Part shown: positions 33,074 through 47,393 of the stretch, piece by piece
Numbering within the stretch: position 1 is the stretch's first letter
How the letters are laid out: the number at the start of each line of letters is the position of its first letter
Assembly (NCBI GenBank): GCA_965153355.1
Contig: OZ231126.1
Location: forward strand, 63,736,001 to 63,800,000
Length of the DNA: 64,000 nucleotides
DNA from: Flaccisagitta enflata
Lineage: Eukaryota > Chaetognatha > Sagittoidea > Aphragmophora
Reading direction: 5' to 3'
The notes under the pieces: model-generated
The model's database searches: none
What the model saw: only the letters and a program-made list of their open reading frames with translations
Told to the model about the DNA's origin: nothing
Translations under genes and position numbers: made by a program

Positions 33074-33872
33074 AACAAGGCCGGATACACGGCTACCTTA
33101 GTCGCTTGCGGGTGGGCAGGGGCAGTATTTGAGTTAATAAAGCACTTGGGCAAGTGCAGTGAGGCCAAAGACCGCAAAAACATAAAAGAAAGTAAAATGG
33201 GGACCGACCGACCGACCGACCGACGGACAAAGCGGGGTGTAACAGGTCTCACAAAATTAGGCGGAAAGATGTGTTAGCTCGTTGAAAAGGGCGTTAAGAA
33301 TGGAGACATGATCAATGCAAGTGATGTATATCACCAATTCATGCTCAATTTATTAGCATGATGCAAAATATGCCCAAAAAGGTAAACGGCTATCCCCTAA
33401 TGAACATAGACATGCAGATAAGTGAAAGGAAACCAAATTCGGGATGGACACGCTCTTCATTTTGTTGATGCTCAACTTCCCCTTCAATTCCTCAGTTATT
33501 GTCAACTTAGGCGGCTTTCTTTCTGCGTGACTGACTTTCCTGCATCAACCAACTGCATTACACGATAAATGGCGGTTTTTTTTGCATTCCATCTCTTAAA
33601 ATGACCAATGGTAAACGCCTTCCACTTTGTTACATTTCACCCGTAAAAATCAGCAATAATCTGACACCTCACTTTTGGTAAAACACCCTTCATCTCGCCC
33701 TACATGCAGGAAAGTCGCCAACATCGCTATGCTACATTAAAATACTAGGTCTTAGCTATCATTATGTCAAATTTCATCATGCTGAGGGCATTTCTACTAT
33801 CTATATTGATCATTTTACTTTTCCGCCTAATTATGTGAGACCTGTTAGTGTCGTTTAGCACGCGACTAAAAA
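33074..33872 (+). mobile_element. HINE-like element, subfamily A, split by a TA-flanked MITE
   Basis: The 5' part runs from AACAAGGCCGGATACACGG through the GACC core to GACAAAGCGGGGTGTA (33241). The 3' remainder GTGTCGTTTAGCACGCGACT plus AAAAA resumes at 33848. Between them lies the 604-bp MITE and one TA duplicate. Rejoining the flanks gives a normal family copy, which fixes the MITE boundaries exactly. Confidence 0.9.
33242..33845. mobile_element. TA-flanked MITE, ACAGGTCTCAC family, copy 2
   Basis: Inverted ends ACAGGTCTCACAAAATTAGG and, reversed, ACAGGTCTCACATAATTAGG, with TA at 33240-33241 and 33846-33847. Colinear with 17563-18164 throughout and probably some 85-90 percent identical by eye. 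Inserted into a pre-existing HINE-like element. Confidence 0.93.
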
Positions 33873-34308
33873 TCATAAATGACGTTTTTTTTTTCTATTT
33901 TTTTCTTTTACTAAGAGTTATTTCATTTAGTATCTTTATCACCTTTAGGCATTTCTTAATCATTATTATCATAGTTATCATCATAACTGTCGTTCCTATT
34001 CAACAAAACCTAGATTAATGCGAAGCCTAAAAAGTAAGGATCGTGGGAAGTAAATAGAAGAAGAGGAGAGAGTCTCATCATAAACAAAGTGTCCAATTGG
34101 GACTGATTCCGTCCAGACGCGAACCTGAGCTCGTTTTCTCCTTACCACAATCCACGACCATTATGCCGGAAGGAAAAAGAAATTCAATCTATTGTTTTCG
34201 CTTCTTGGTTTCGTTTCGCATTTCCTTGTTTCTGTTTTTATACCTTTTTCACCATTTCTTCCTTTTTTTTTGTTTTAGTTTGTGTGTGTTGGTCATTTGT
34301 CATCCTTG
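33873..34308. other. No gene seen
   Basis: AT-rich then mixed sequence, with no ORF of interest. Confidence 0.4.
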
Positions 34309-34312
34309 TATA

Positions 34313-34713
34313 CACATGGACGCAAAATACAAGGTGTGGAGGCGCCAAAAGTTTTAGCATACCCCCTACAGACAATTCAGCTTGTTCAAATCTTTTATTT
34401 AAAGTTGTTTTGAGTATCTATGGGGAATGTAAATGGCGTCATCAGAGCGATCTTTGAATTTTTATCTAGAACACCTAAAATTTGCCTTTTCTACCTTTTT
34501 TTCAACTTTTGGTGGGGCAGCTATTGAAGGGGCAAAAAAGGTAAATTTGAAGGTTCAAGACATTACTTCAAAAATCGCTCTGACAACGCCGTTTATATAC
34601 TCCTTAGGCACTCGAAACAACTTAGAGCTTAATAATCAATGCAGCTGAATTGGCTGTAGGGGGGGTTTGCTAAAACTTTTTCGCCTCCACACCTTGAATT
34701 TTGCGTCCGTGTG
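34313..34713. mobile_element. TA- or TATA-flanked MITE with about 70-bp inverted repeats
   Basis: CACATGGACGCAAAATACAAGG and CACACGGACGCAAAATTCAAGG (reversed) start arms that continue through GGTGTGGAGGCG, AAAGTTTTAGCA and CCCCCTACAG to CAATTCAGCT. TATA lies on both sides. The about 260-bp interior contains no transposase. Confidence 0.8.
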
Positions 34714-34717
34714 TATA

Positions 34718-35195
34718 TGATGTAAGTTGTTTTCCGTTTTTTCCTCCCAATTTTTCCTCATTTCTGCTTCTTTTTTTTTTTTCTTACTGCTGGTCTTTTC
34801 TTATTCCTGTGTTTAAGTTGTTTTTCTTTTCCTCGTTTCTGTTTTGGATATACACTTTTTTATTCATTTTTTTTGAGTGTGTGTGTCTCGGTGTGTGTAC
34901 TGGTCTTTTCTTGTTTGTTTAACGTTGATCGCAAGATTTCCGTTTCCAATTAAGGCTGGAAGGGGATTTGTTTGGACTTGGTAAACTCAGTTTGTGGTGT
35001 TTCTCCGACGCGCGTGGAATCGGAGCCTCCTCGCCGCTGGAAGCTGCGCTGCTGGGGATCAACATACTTTTTGTTTTCTTTTTATTTCTTTCTTTTTTGT
35101 CTCTTTTTCCTTCTTCTCCATTATGCTCAGTGGGATATATTGGTCTGCATTATAGGACGCTCCCGATATTCCCATCACAATGAGCTCACATCTTA
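34718..35195. other. No gene called
   Basis: T-rich sequence; several short ORFs overlap in two frames (34701-35196). A GGAGCCTCCTCGCCGCTGG patch near 35020 is GC-richer but unassigned. Confidence 0.35.
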
Positions 35196-35464
35196 GGGCG
35201 TGTTTCTAGTGAGCGCCAAAAACGCGTTTGTTCCCGTGAAACGCGATAACAGCGTGAAAACATATTCAAAAATTTCAACTGTCCCACGAGGGAGTGAGCC
35301 AAGTGAGTGAGCGAGCCCGAGAATGGAGCAAACGAGCGAAGTGAGCGTAGCGAAGCGGAGCGCTGCGGAGCGAGTGAGCGGAGTGAGCGGTGCGAGCGAA
35401 CAAACATAGCGAGCGACCGAGTGGCCCGCTCAAAACGCAGTTGTCTCCGACTAGAAACGCCCCC
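35196..35464 (+). mobile_element. GGGCGTGTTTCTAG element, copy 3
   Basis: Same ends and interior order as the copy at 31299, with a longer GAGCGAAGTGAGCG block. No target duplication is visible. Confidence 0.84.
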
Positions 35465-35652
35465 TAAATCGTCCTTGTTGTCACATCAGCAGAGGAATAA
35501 CGCCAGATAACCATTAATCATAGTTCGTAGGGCTTGTTAAACACAAGACTGACAGATAACTATCGAACCATCTGCTGGAACACAAGATGAATATGTAACA
35601 GTTATAGTTGTCTGTTACTTAAGTAATACATGTGATACAATCTCCCTCACTA

Positions 35653-36080
35653 CACTCTTTATTTTGAGTAAGGACAAAGTTTATAAGGACATTGAGGCTG
35701 AAATTTTGCCAAAAATTAAGGACATTTTAAGGACAAAGCCCAGCCTCAGATTTGAAAAAAAAAATTTTTCATTCAAAATTTAGATTGTCTTTAAGCAACT
35801 TCTTAAAGAAAATAACCACATTTAAAAGAAATGATAGTCTTATTTTTGTTAAATTATATAATATTCTATAAAGAACAACTACAAAGCAATTATTGTCATA
35901 TCTAACTAATGTTTCATGATACTGAACCTCAATTATTTTAATGCATAAAACGTAGTCATAAGAAAATCATAAGAAAATATTAAGGACACGCTAAGGACAT
36001 TTCAGCCTGAAATTTGTTAAAATTTAAGGACATCCCAGCCTCAGAAAAAATTTACTGGTCCTTATATCAAATAAAGAGTG
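35653..36080. mobile_element. TA-flanked MITE, CACTCTTTATTT family
   Basis: CACTCTTTATTTTGAGTAAGG and CACTCTTTATTTGATATAAGG (reversed) are terminal inverted repeats flanked by TA. The interior has inverted and direct TAAGGACAT/AGCCTCAG repeats near both ends. 428 bp, non-coding. Confidence 0.85.
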
Positions 36081-36082
36081 TA

Positions 36083-36538
36083 ACGTATAACTTATATTGT
36101 TATTTCCTTACTTCTAAAAGTATCTTAAATCACTTAATGTCACAGTAGTACAACTGAGATAAGGCTTCACGAAAGCCGTTTGTGTCCTGTCGTGTGATGA
36201 AGCAGATGGCTGTTTTATCGTCATTGTTCACGCTTCACTGACATGCTCAACGGACTGCATGACCTTTACAATCATTTTTCTCTTCCTCTAACATCCCAGT
36301 GCACGCTCCCATGCGAGTTGGCCTATAACGTCCCCAGCCTTGATGAACGCTTATTGGTTCTATCCATTTTATGAGAATGACAATTCGGTTTTTGTCGCCA
36401 AATGTAAAACTTATGCTTTTTGCGTCTTCCCATCTCCGTTATAATGATATGCTTTAATCCCATAACGACGTGGAGTGTCTGTTGCTTTTTTAAAATCTCT
36501 TTACAAGTTGTAAATGATATCAAGCTTTTTTTTTCACA
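36083..36538. other. No gene seen
   Basis: Mixed sequence; a 66-codon minus-strand frame without features. Confidence 0.4.
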
Positions 36539-36546
36539 GTTCCATT

Positions 36547-37035
36547 CAGCGGCGTAGGAGAAGGGACTTCAGGGACTTCAATTGAAGTCCCTGTTGTCAG
36601 GACACTAAAGTTGTTGGGACACTGAATTTTCCAAAAGAAATAAAGAAGAAAGGAAGAAAAGAAGGGAAAGAAACAAAAACAAGGCCGGATACACGGCAAT
36701 CCAGTCGCGGACAGTTGGGCAGGAGCAGTAATGTGAAAACTGCTCGGAATTCAAAAATGTGACCTACCGACCCACCAACCGACCAACCGACACGGCAAGG
36801 TGTAGAGTCGCGTGTCCGCGACTAAAAAGCAGGGAGAGAAAAATAAAGTGAAGTAAAGATAGGAAGCAAAGGGAAAATTGAGTATTTATCAACTTTATTT
36901 TCTTAGAAATTACAGTAATCACAAGTGTGTATAGTTAAAGCAAAAATTGTTGGTTGGCTTCAGTTGGGACACTAAATTTGTCGGACACCAATTGGGGTTT
37001 GAAGTCTCTAAAATCTTTACTCTCCTACGCCGCTG
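36547..37035. mobile_element. hAT MITE (CAGCGGCGTAGG ends) with exact 8-bp duplication
   Basis: CAGCGGCGTAGGAGAAGGG and CAGCGGCGTAGGAGAGTAAA (reversed) are terminal repeats of a widespread hAT type. GTTCCATT is duplicated exactly at 36539-36546 and 37036-37043. Internally GGGACACT/GTGTCC motifs are mirrored. A subfamily E HINE-like copy is nested inside. Confidence 0.93.
36678..36828 (+). mobile_element. HINE-like element, subfamily E, nested in a hAT MITE
   Basis: AACAAGGCCGGATACACGG, CAATCCAGTCGCGGACAG, GGAGCAGTAATGTGAAAAC, a short GACC/AACC core, GACACGGCAAGGTGTAGAGTC and GCGTGTCCGCGACTAAAAA. Near-identical to 15216 and 53201, hence a young subfamily. Confidence 0.9.
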
Positions 37036-37043
37036 GTTCCATT

Positions 37044-37487
37044 TCCTTACAAACTGTAAATATAATCTATTTACATTCTTCCCAGTTCCCCCGAAGTTAG
37101 TTTCCACGTTTACTGCCGCTTTAATTTCCGTTTTTATTAATCATGGCAATGTTTCCCGTCGTAGTGAAATTTGCCCGCTATTCTTTTTTTCAGCTTTTAC
37201 TTTTATTGATTTCTAGTTGGGTGTATGCTTTCTTATCTGCCACATTTAGGTCGATCGGTGTGATGGTCGATCTGTCCGTGCACGCAATTCTCAGGTTTCC
37301 GCAACAATTTCTACCTATAGATTCTTTCGTCATTTCATTTGACCATGTTCATTCACTTGGCTTTGTATTCTTGCCGTTCACCTTTTATTCTGCTCTTCAT
37401 TCCGCCGTCCAATCGCATGCGACTTGCGCTGTCGTCGTCACACGCAAAACAACGCAACGCAGACGTTTAGCCATAATCACGTAACCA
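37044..37487. other. Unassigned; ATG-initiated 113-codon frame
   Basis: The frame 37143-37484 begins with ATG and a hydrophobic stretch (FFQLLLLLISSWVYAFL) but then turns Ser/Phe/Val-rich without motif. T-rich DNA produces such frames by chance. I do not call it a gene. Confidence 0.2.
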
Positions 37488-37489
37488 TA

Positions 37490-38965
<1,476 letters not shown>

Positions 38966-38967
38966 TA

Positions 38968-39530
38968 AAAATGAAACTATTCCAGAACATTTGGTTCTGT
39001 TATTTGTCACATATTCATTTTAAGGAAAACTGAACAGAGGGTCTTACCTAATTGATGAGTTCATTTGATACAAATACTTATTATTAAGCCGAGGGATGCT
39101 GATTGGCTACAAATTCAATGAATTCATCATGTCATCATTTCTACGAAATTGGCCTGGTGAGTACAGTATACAGTTTCCCTCTCTCGGCCCACCAATGACA
39201 AATGACAAATCGACAGTTCAGCGAGTCAAAGACAGACAATGGCTCATTAGCGATGATGAATAATTGTTCCGTTGAAGGATTCTGTCCACCTCCGCCCGTG
39301 GCTACAAAAGGCGGATCGATTTTCTTTGACTTTACTTCCACTCCGGCAATTTCCATCCAAATATGTCAATCACGGAATGATTTACAGTTCTGAGCTGAGC
39401 CGCGTGCACAGTGGACAGCCTGCTTCGCCCCTTCAAAACCAGTCTCTTTGATTTATCTTTTTCTTTATCTGTGGCTTTACCTCAGTCATCTTCTGTATGT
39501 TTGTTGTTGTTTTTTTTTTCTCGTGTTTAC
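38968..39530. other. No gene called
   Basis: Between 39141 and 39393 both strands carry about 63-71-codon frames of balanced composition; neither has a start, splice site or motif that decides it. Confidence 0.3.
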
Positions 39531-39535
39531 GCCTG

Positions 39536-40558
<1,023 letters not shown>

Positions 40559-40562
<4 letters not shown>

Positions 40563-41254
40563 CTCCCTTTCGCTGTTGTTTGATTGCCTCCTACTTGCCA
40601 GCATCTGATCCATCATCATGGTTCCAACATTTGGCACCGATGAGAAATTCGACACCAAAGCAACTAAGTCAGCTCGTCTGTAATGTCATGTCTGATCGTA
40701 CTGCATCTGGGGAGCAGAAAGAAGAAATGTAATTCTTCAGAAGTGCTCGTCAAATGAAAGATACTATCAAGTTACATCGTTCGATTATCAATAACATGAT
40801 AGTTGTCGATGTTTTCGATATCAGAACTTCATCAAGTATTAAGTATACCTTTCTCGTCTCTTTTTTTGCGATTTCATATTACCGTTACTATGTTTAAAAG
40901 CGGATCGTAAGATGACGGATTTGATGACGTGATTTTCACCTTCTAAAGAATTCAATGAGGTTCATTGAACTCATTTGCAATACTTTTTTTTCTTCCAAGA
41001 ATGAACAACGACGACGCGAGTCGTGTACATCAAATATTGATGATAAAAGCCAAAATCTATGATGCTCACTTGTTGTTTCTTTCATGACCAACATCTAACA
41101 TTGGCGGTCTGCTTTCACATTCATCCCCAGTATCGGTAACGCCGGCGCCTTCTAGTTCATGTATTCTCCGCGCTTTTCGCTTTTTAAAAGGCCTCAGGGA
41201 AAAAAAGTTTGCATGGAGAAAAAGTCGTAAAATACCGAATGTCGTGGTGGAAAT
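40559..41254. other. No gene called
   Basis: A 22-codon frame starting ATGGTTCCAACATTTGGC at about 40618 looks protein-like but is too short to support. The rest is unremarkable. Confidence 0.3.
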
Positions 41255-41450
41255 GAGAGGAAGGACAAGTGGCAGGGGTGTAGGGAAGAAAAACGAGGGA
41301 AAGAACAAGTGACCAGGGTGGACGGAACGAGAATGAGGGAATGAACAGGTGACAGGCATGGAAGGATATGTCGCAAAGGACAAATGACCAGGGTGTAGAG
41401 TTTTGAAATGAGGGGAAGGATATGTGTAAGGAATGGAAGGAAAGGGAACA
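41255..41450 (+). repeat. Degenerate minisatellite, unit about 40-45 bp
   Basis: Diverged copies of GAGGGAAAGAACAAGTGACC...AGGGTGTAG. Purine-rich on this strand; the minus-strand frames reflect the repeat. Confidence 0.7.
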
Positions 41451-41481
41451 GGAGAGAAGACGGGAGTAGAGGAAATTGTAT

Positions 41482-41904
41482 TAGGACCCGAAGTAGTTAA
41501 CTTTAACTAGTTAGTTAACTAGTTAGGATTATGAAAACCCCTGTAGTAAACTAATCAAAATTATCTACTTAACTGTTAACCAGATTTTTGGGCGCAAAAT
41601 GACAAAATCTTTTATTTTTCCCAAAATTTAAGGGATTTATGAAAAAATTCATGACAATTTGCTAGGGACAGAATTTTATTTGTAGTCAAAACAGAGAAAA
41701 CTATAATGTTTGAGCCAGCATCCACTGGGGCAAAAATGCCCATGTAAGAACTCAATGGGAATGCTAGCCTTTACAAAGATATTTCATTGATTATAACAAA
41801 AAAAGACTTGAATTTTTAACTACTTTTAGTAGTTAACTACTAAAAAAAGGTAGTTAGTTAACTATTAACTAGTTAATTTTAAAACTTTAACTACTTCGGG
41901 TCCT
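41482..41904. mobile_element. hAT-type MITE (TAGGACCCGAAG ends) with exact 8-bp duplication
   Basis: TAGGACCCGAAGTAGTTAA is mirrored exactly at the right end. AATTGTAT is duplicated perfectly at 41474-41481 and 41905-41912. Subterminal AACTAGTTA/TAACTAGTT motifs are repeated in both arms, as expected of transposase-binding sites. 423 bp, no ORF. Confidence 0.92.
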
Positions 41905-41912
41905 AAATTGTA

Positions 41913-42627
<715 letters not shown>

Positions 42628-42650
42628 TTGATATTCAACACTAAAAAATC

Positions 42651-42917
42651 CAGGCCTGTATATAAGTAAGTTTCACCACGGGGGGTGGGGGGGGAATCAA
42701 AGGGTTTGGAGTTGGGGAAGAAAATAAAAGGAGGGAAAAATGAAGAAAAGAAAATTTGGGGACAATATAAGTTTTGACAGTACCAAATCATAAAAACTGA
42801 TTAATAAAACACAATACCATTCAAACTTTAACTACAATGTTTCCTTAATTCATGGGAGAGGGAATTTTAATTTCAAATTGTTACACAAGGCTTTGGGGGA
42901 ATCAAAAGCGACTTGTT
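42651..42917. mobile_element. hAT-like MITE, CAGGCCTG family, copy 3, right end truncated
   Basis: CAGGCCTGTATATAAGTAAG, then GGGGGAATCAAAGGGTTTGG and ACCAAATCATAAAAACTG as in the copies at 14102 and 14831. The match ends near GGAATCAAAAGCGACTTG; the inverted right terminus is missing. Confidence 0.72.
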
Positions 42918-43138
42918 ATGTGTTCTCTGTTCTTTGACATGTTTGGCCTTGACAGAAAGAGAAAAAAACATCAACTGTGCCTAAGCAAAATAGCGCTGAT
43001 TGATAACTTAAGAAAAAGAATAAGAATTGACATGGTTCTAATGAAATTCATAGATAAACAATTTGATTTCCTTTTCAATTATTAAAAAAAAAATAGACAG
43101 CCTTATGATTTTTTGCTGTCCCAATAATTTCTACGCAG

Positions 43139-43210
43139 TTGTTGGAAGATGAAGTTGATAAAGAAATCCGCCAGACTGATCCGGCGTCGCCTGAAGCGAA
43201 ATTTGATTAG
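43139..43210 (+). CDS. Possible 3'-terminal exon
   Basis: A good acceptor (CCCAATAATTTCTACGCAG) opens a 23-residue frame LLEDEVDKEIRQTDPASPEA KFD ending in TAG. The acidic, charged sequence is unlike the surrounding shadows. I could not find its partner exon: upstream is a truncated MITE and short frames without a clear donor. No domain is recognisable. Confidence 0.3.
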   Translation: MLEDEVDKEIRQTDPASPEAKFD

Positions 43211-43437
43211 TCAACAGAGAAGAAATGAATCATGATTAAGTGGATATTTTTTTTATAAAAAACGTGAGCGTGTTTTTTAGGTCAATTGTGGAACTGAAAA
43301 TGAGGAATTTGTGGACGGATTATGAGATGATGCTGGAAATGTGTGTGTGTGTGGGGGGGGGTGTCCATGCGTACGTCCGTGCGTGCGTCCATGCGTGCGT
43401 CCGTGTGTGTGGATGGGGGTTTGTGGGGGTGTGTGTG

Positions 43438-43540
<103 letters not shown>

Positions 43541-43667
43541 ACTAAAATTGGTTAAAAATATTTGGCTAAAATGCGCCAAATTCTCGCTTTCTTATCTGTA
43601 AAGGCAGACGAGGTCAAGAAGTGGGTGGCTCAAAAGCCTGAAGTCCGAAAAGGTCTTTCTAACCGAG

Positions 43668-44047
43668 AGTGAGCAAGCCATTCAAAGATGATACGTGGTC
43701 AGCGGTTCCCGATGCCATGCATTGGGTAATTAGCTGAAGGAATGGAGTGAGAGCAGGTCACCCAACCCATATAATTGGATCTCCTCTAGAACACAGATGT
43801 GAATTTCGTGGTGTGAGGCCTGAAAGGGATCATTAACTTTTGAAGTCTCAAAGAGACTCCAAAAGGCAGGATAGCTTGATTTGAAGCTGAGATAGCCTCA
43901 TATGGATAGCCTGGAATTCTGTTTTATGGCTTGTAAGGCCAATTTGAGGTCTAGGAGCACATAATTTGAGACCTAAGGAGCTGATTTAACTGCTAAAGGG
44001 CTAGAATCAGACTGATTCGGAGCTTGAAAAGTGTCAGTAGGCTAAAC
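43668..44047. repeat. Diverged copy of the GATGCCCTGC..CAGCTGAA outer end with GAGG tandem core
   Basis: CGTGGTCAGCGGTTCCCGATGCC, TAATTAGCTGAAGGAATGGAG and ACACAGATGTGAATTTCGTGG align with the left part of the 19356 element. The remainder is a worn tandem array (GAGGCCTGAAAGGG, GAGACCTAAGGAGC). The right end is cut at 44048. Confidence 0.55.
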
Positions 44048-44990
44048 AGTCGCAAAAGCGTTAGATGGTCAGTGGTACCCGTTGCCCCTATGTGAGTGTA
44101 TGTGGGTGTGAGGTGGTAAGAGGGGCAGCGGCCCCGAAGGGGCCGATGACCTATGCTGTTTTTATTTGGGCCTCATGGTTGGAATTAGGGCCTGGAGGCT
44201 GGGATTGGGGCCTTGAGGCTTGGATTAGGGCCTTGAGGCTGGGATTTGAGCTTTGAGGCTGGGATTTGAGCTTTGAGGTTGGGATTTGAGCTTCAGGGCA
44301 GGGATTTGAGCTTGGAAGCTGGTATGTAAGCTTCGAGGCTAGGATTTGAGCTTCGAGGCTGGGATTTGTGCCTTGAGACTGGGATTTGAGCTTAAGGGCT
44401 GGAATTTGAGCCTCGAGGCTGGGATTTTAGCCTGGAGACTGAGATTTGAGCCTCAAGGCTGGGATATGAGCTTCAAAGCGGGGATTTGAGCCTCAAAGCT
44501 AGGATTTTGGTCTCGAGACTAGGCTTTGGAAGGAGGAGGGGGGATTTGAGAGGTCAGCAGGCCCCAAAGGAACGGATGACCTATGCTAGGCTGTAATTTG
44601 AGTCATAAGGCTGGGATTTGAGCCAAAAGATTGGAATATGAGTGATGAAGCTGGGATTTAAGCCATAAGGTTGGAAATTGAGCCCTGAGCCTGGGATTCA
44701 AGCTCGAGACTGTGATTTGGGCTTGAGGCTGCGATTTGAGCTTCGAAGCCAGGGGGGGGACGGAGAAGGAGGAGGAGGAGGAGGAGAAGGAGAAGAAGGA
44801 GGAGGAGAAAATTTCTCCCTGTGTGAAAGCATAGGTCATCGGCCCCTTCGGGGCCGCTGCCCAAAAAGGGGAGGGGGACATATTTGCATATGAATGGACA
44901 CAGATAGTTGGATTGATAGAATGGACAGATGTTTGGAATTTCACCGCTGTTATCTACCGGACATTAGCCCTTTCGGGTTGCTGCCAAAAA
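44048..44990. mobile_element. GGGCAGCGG-family element with about 30-unit 20-bp core
   Basis: AGTCGCAAAAGCGTTAGATGG and GTGGTACCCGTTGCCCC form an outer left end like the one at 19020-19062. Within it GGGCAGCGGCCCCGAAGGGG (44125) and its inverted copy (44844-44863) bracket a long array of GGGATTTGAGCTTCGAGGCT 20-mers with drift, plus a GAGGAGGAG run at the right. The array is in the opposite orientation to the one in 18575-18983. Confidence 0.75.
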
Positions 44991-45322
44991 CAGGACCAAC
45001 GCAGTGTTACGCAGTGTTACGCAGTGTTACGCAGTGTTAGGCAATGTTGCGCAGAGACTGATGAGGCACTCGTGGCACGTATGAAGCACAAAATGGGCGG
45101 TGACAGTCATGGGGAAGAGGACGAACTGATTGGGAATGGCAGATTGCGTGAAGAAAATAGGGCTGCAGTGCGCAGTGGAGAAGAAGAGGAACGAGAACCC
45201 AGTGGGGTTAAGAAATGTGAATCTGGACCTCTCTCTCTGCTTATCGTTTAAGGTCGAGGGTCAAATCGATAGGCAAATCCCATGGGCGCCTCCCTAGGGA
45301 ATTACAGAGAGGGAGAAAAAGC

Positions 45323-45324
<2 letters not shown>
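44991..45324. other. Unassigned; GTTACGCAGT tandem repeat
   Basis: Five copies of GCAGTGTTAC (about 44998-45050) precede a purine-rich open frame (EALVARMKHKMGGDSHGEED...) to 45251. The frame has no start or splice context of its own. Confidence 0.35.

Positions 45325-45394
<70 letters not shown>
45325..45394 (+). repeat. (GA)n microsatellite
   Basis: About 35 GA units. Confidence 0.96.
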
Positions 45395-45397
<3 letters not shown>

Positions 45398-46330
45398 TGG
45401 GATCGAGAGTCACTCGATTTCACCGCTAACTATCATTGCATTGCAAAGATGGAACTATTTACAAATTTTTACTTCGGATAACAGACTATTTCTTATAACC
45501 ATGGCGTCAATAAAAATGGCCACCATGTTCAACTTGCTGCTGTAAGTTCAATTTTTTAACTAGCTTCATGATTTTTTAGATGGTAATAATATTTCAAATT
45601 TCTGACTCAGCAAAAAAATCAGAATTCAAAAAAGTTAATTTTTGTGTCTGCAGCATTTGTCTTTGTGAACAGTAGTCTAATACAAATTGACCATTAACTT
45701 TTCACAATGGTTCTTTTTAGAATTAGCAATTAGCTTGGGCTTTCTGTATGACATCTGCTAAAATCTGAACTAGGGCGATTATTGACATAATTTCTTTTCT
45801 CAAGAAAACCGTTTGGGTAGTATATCACTTTGAGCAAGGCTTCAAGTTTGAAAGAAATATGTAACATTGTAAAAACAGTGTGTCAATATTGCAACTTTTT
45901 TCAGATTGAGCAATGGAGATCAATGGGAGTATGGCCAATGGCAGCATACCATCTTCCAAGTTTCAACCAATCACAGCTTCCCTGCTGTTTCCCTGCCATT
46001 CAAGCAGGGTGAGAGCATGGACAAATGGGCAATCTAGTACTAAATTTGATCATGATAGATTGTCTTTAAGATTAAAAACACCTTAAATCCCCTCTCCGCG
46101 GAAATGGGGACTAGTACAGTTGGAAAGAGAATAAAAAAATCTCTATCCTCATACTAATAAGAAATTCCGCGCCGAAGGGATTCAACCCCAACTATACAAA
46201 TGTTTTTTTAAAAAACGCTCCAAAACTGGACAAAGTGTAACTTACGTCGCTTCAAATTCATAGTAAGAACCAATTTTTTTCCAATTTTTTTTTCTATTTC
46301 ATTTACCTTTCTTTACTCTTTTGTTTGGTA
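45395..46330. other. Unassigned; possible short first exon
   Basis: AACCATGGCGTCAATAAAAATGG runs to a strong-looking donor CTGCT|GTAAGT at 45542, giving MASIKMATMFNLL, but no continuing exon was found. A 61-codon frame at 45830-46012 has no motif. Otherwise nothing is seen. Confidence 0.25.
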
Positions 46331-46398
46331 CAGTTGAACCCCACTCTAGCGGATTTCAGGGGACCAACAATTTTCTTCTGTTGTAGGCGGATTTTGAG
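46331..46398. mobile_element. pogo/Tigger-like MITE, one end only
   Basis: CAGTTGAACCCCACTCTAGC, GGATTTCAGGGGACCAACAA and TTTTCTTCTGTTGTAGGCGG match the right end of 20265-20440 read in reverse. Flanked by TA on the left; the other end is missing. Confidence 0.75.
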
Positions 46399-46485
46399 CC
46401 ATGTAGTACACTATCCAATGTCACGGCCGTCTGTAAAAACCAAATAACGAATTCATTCTCATGACGCCCAGGTAGTCTCCCCGTC

Positions 46486-46703
<218 letters not shown>

Positions 46704-46921
46704 TCCAGGTTTGGATTGCATTGGTTGGATTCGTCAATCAGTGGCACTTTTTTGGGGGCGGCAACCACTCCTGTACGGGTCGTTGGGTCGAACAGGGCCT
46801 TGGTGGAATCGCAGAGGCTAAGTTTTTCTGATCTCTTATTAAATGACTGGCTGCTAGTAAGAAGCCTCTACCATTCGTCTTAGACTATGTTCATCAGCAC
46901 AAGCAGTCAAGTAGTCTTCAG

Positions 46922-47089
46922 TTTTTAGTCGCGTGCTACGCCACTCTACACCCCGCTTTGTCGGTCCGTCCGTCGGTGGCGTCTATGGGGTTTTTGGCTA
47001 TACCGCTCCTACCCAAATGCTCCACTGACCTCAAATAAGGCCCCTGCCCGCCCGCACGCGACTGGGGAAGCCGTGTATCCGGCCTTGTT
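46922..47089 (-). mobile_element. HINE-like element, subfamily A
   Basis: TTTTTAGTCGCGTGCTACGC, a three- or four-unit core, GGGGTTTTTGGCTATACCGCTCC, CGCACGCGACTGGGG and CCGTGTATCCGGCCTTGTT. The CACACTTTAC block is lost. Confidence 0.88.
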
Positions 47090-47093
47090 ACAT

Positions 47094-47393
47094 GCCAAGT
47101 CTCATACGTCTACTGTACGTTTCGCAATTGTCGATGAATTTAAAACTGAGGACATGCGATTATCACTGTTTATCAGTGATGTCGTAGCCGTAGAGCATGG
47201 CATAAACAAAGTCTACCGTGGGGGTACAATACCTAGTCGACCTTGTACTCGCGTGTTGTTGGGCATGGTCAGGGTGTACACATTTTCACATGGATGGACC
47301 AACGGGCTGACAAACGGCCAACGTACCACCGAAAGCCGACCCCAATGCCTCCTAGACACAGTGCAGTTGCTTCATGCGGCAAACAAGAATAAG
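47094..47393 (+). CDS. Possible internal exon, unrecognised
   Basis: From just after the HINE-like end the frame reads SHTSTVRFAIVDEFKTEDMR, LSLFISDVVAVEHGINKVY and so on for about 100 residues to a strong donor AATAAG|GTAAGAG. It is balanced in composition, though the middle (GWTNGLTNGQRTTESRP) is weaker. The 5' boundary is uncertain because a mobile element abuts it. No domain recognised. Confidence 0.28.

Noticed and set aside
37143-37484. 113-codon ORF with hydrophobic N-terminus as a secreted protein
   Set aside because: T-rich DNA gives such hydrophobic frames by chance; no cleavage-site context, cysteine pattern or splice support.
45501-45541. First exon MASIKMATMFNLL with GTAAGT donor
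   Set aside because: Too short and no downstream exon found; reported only in the gap description.
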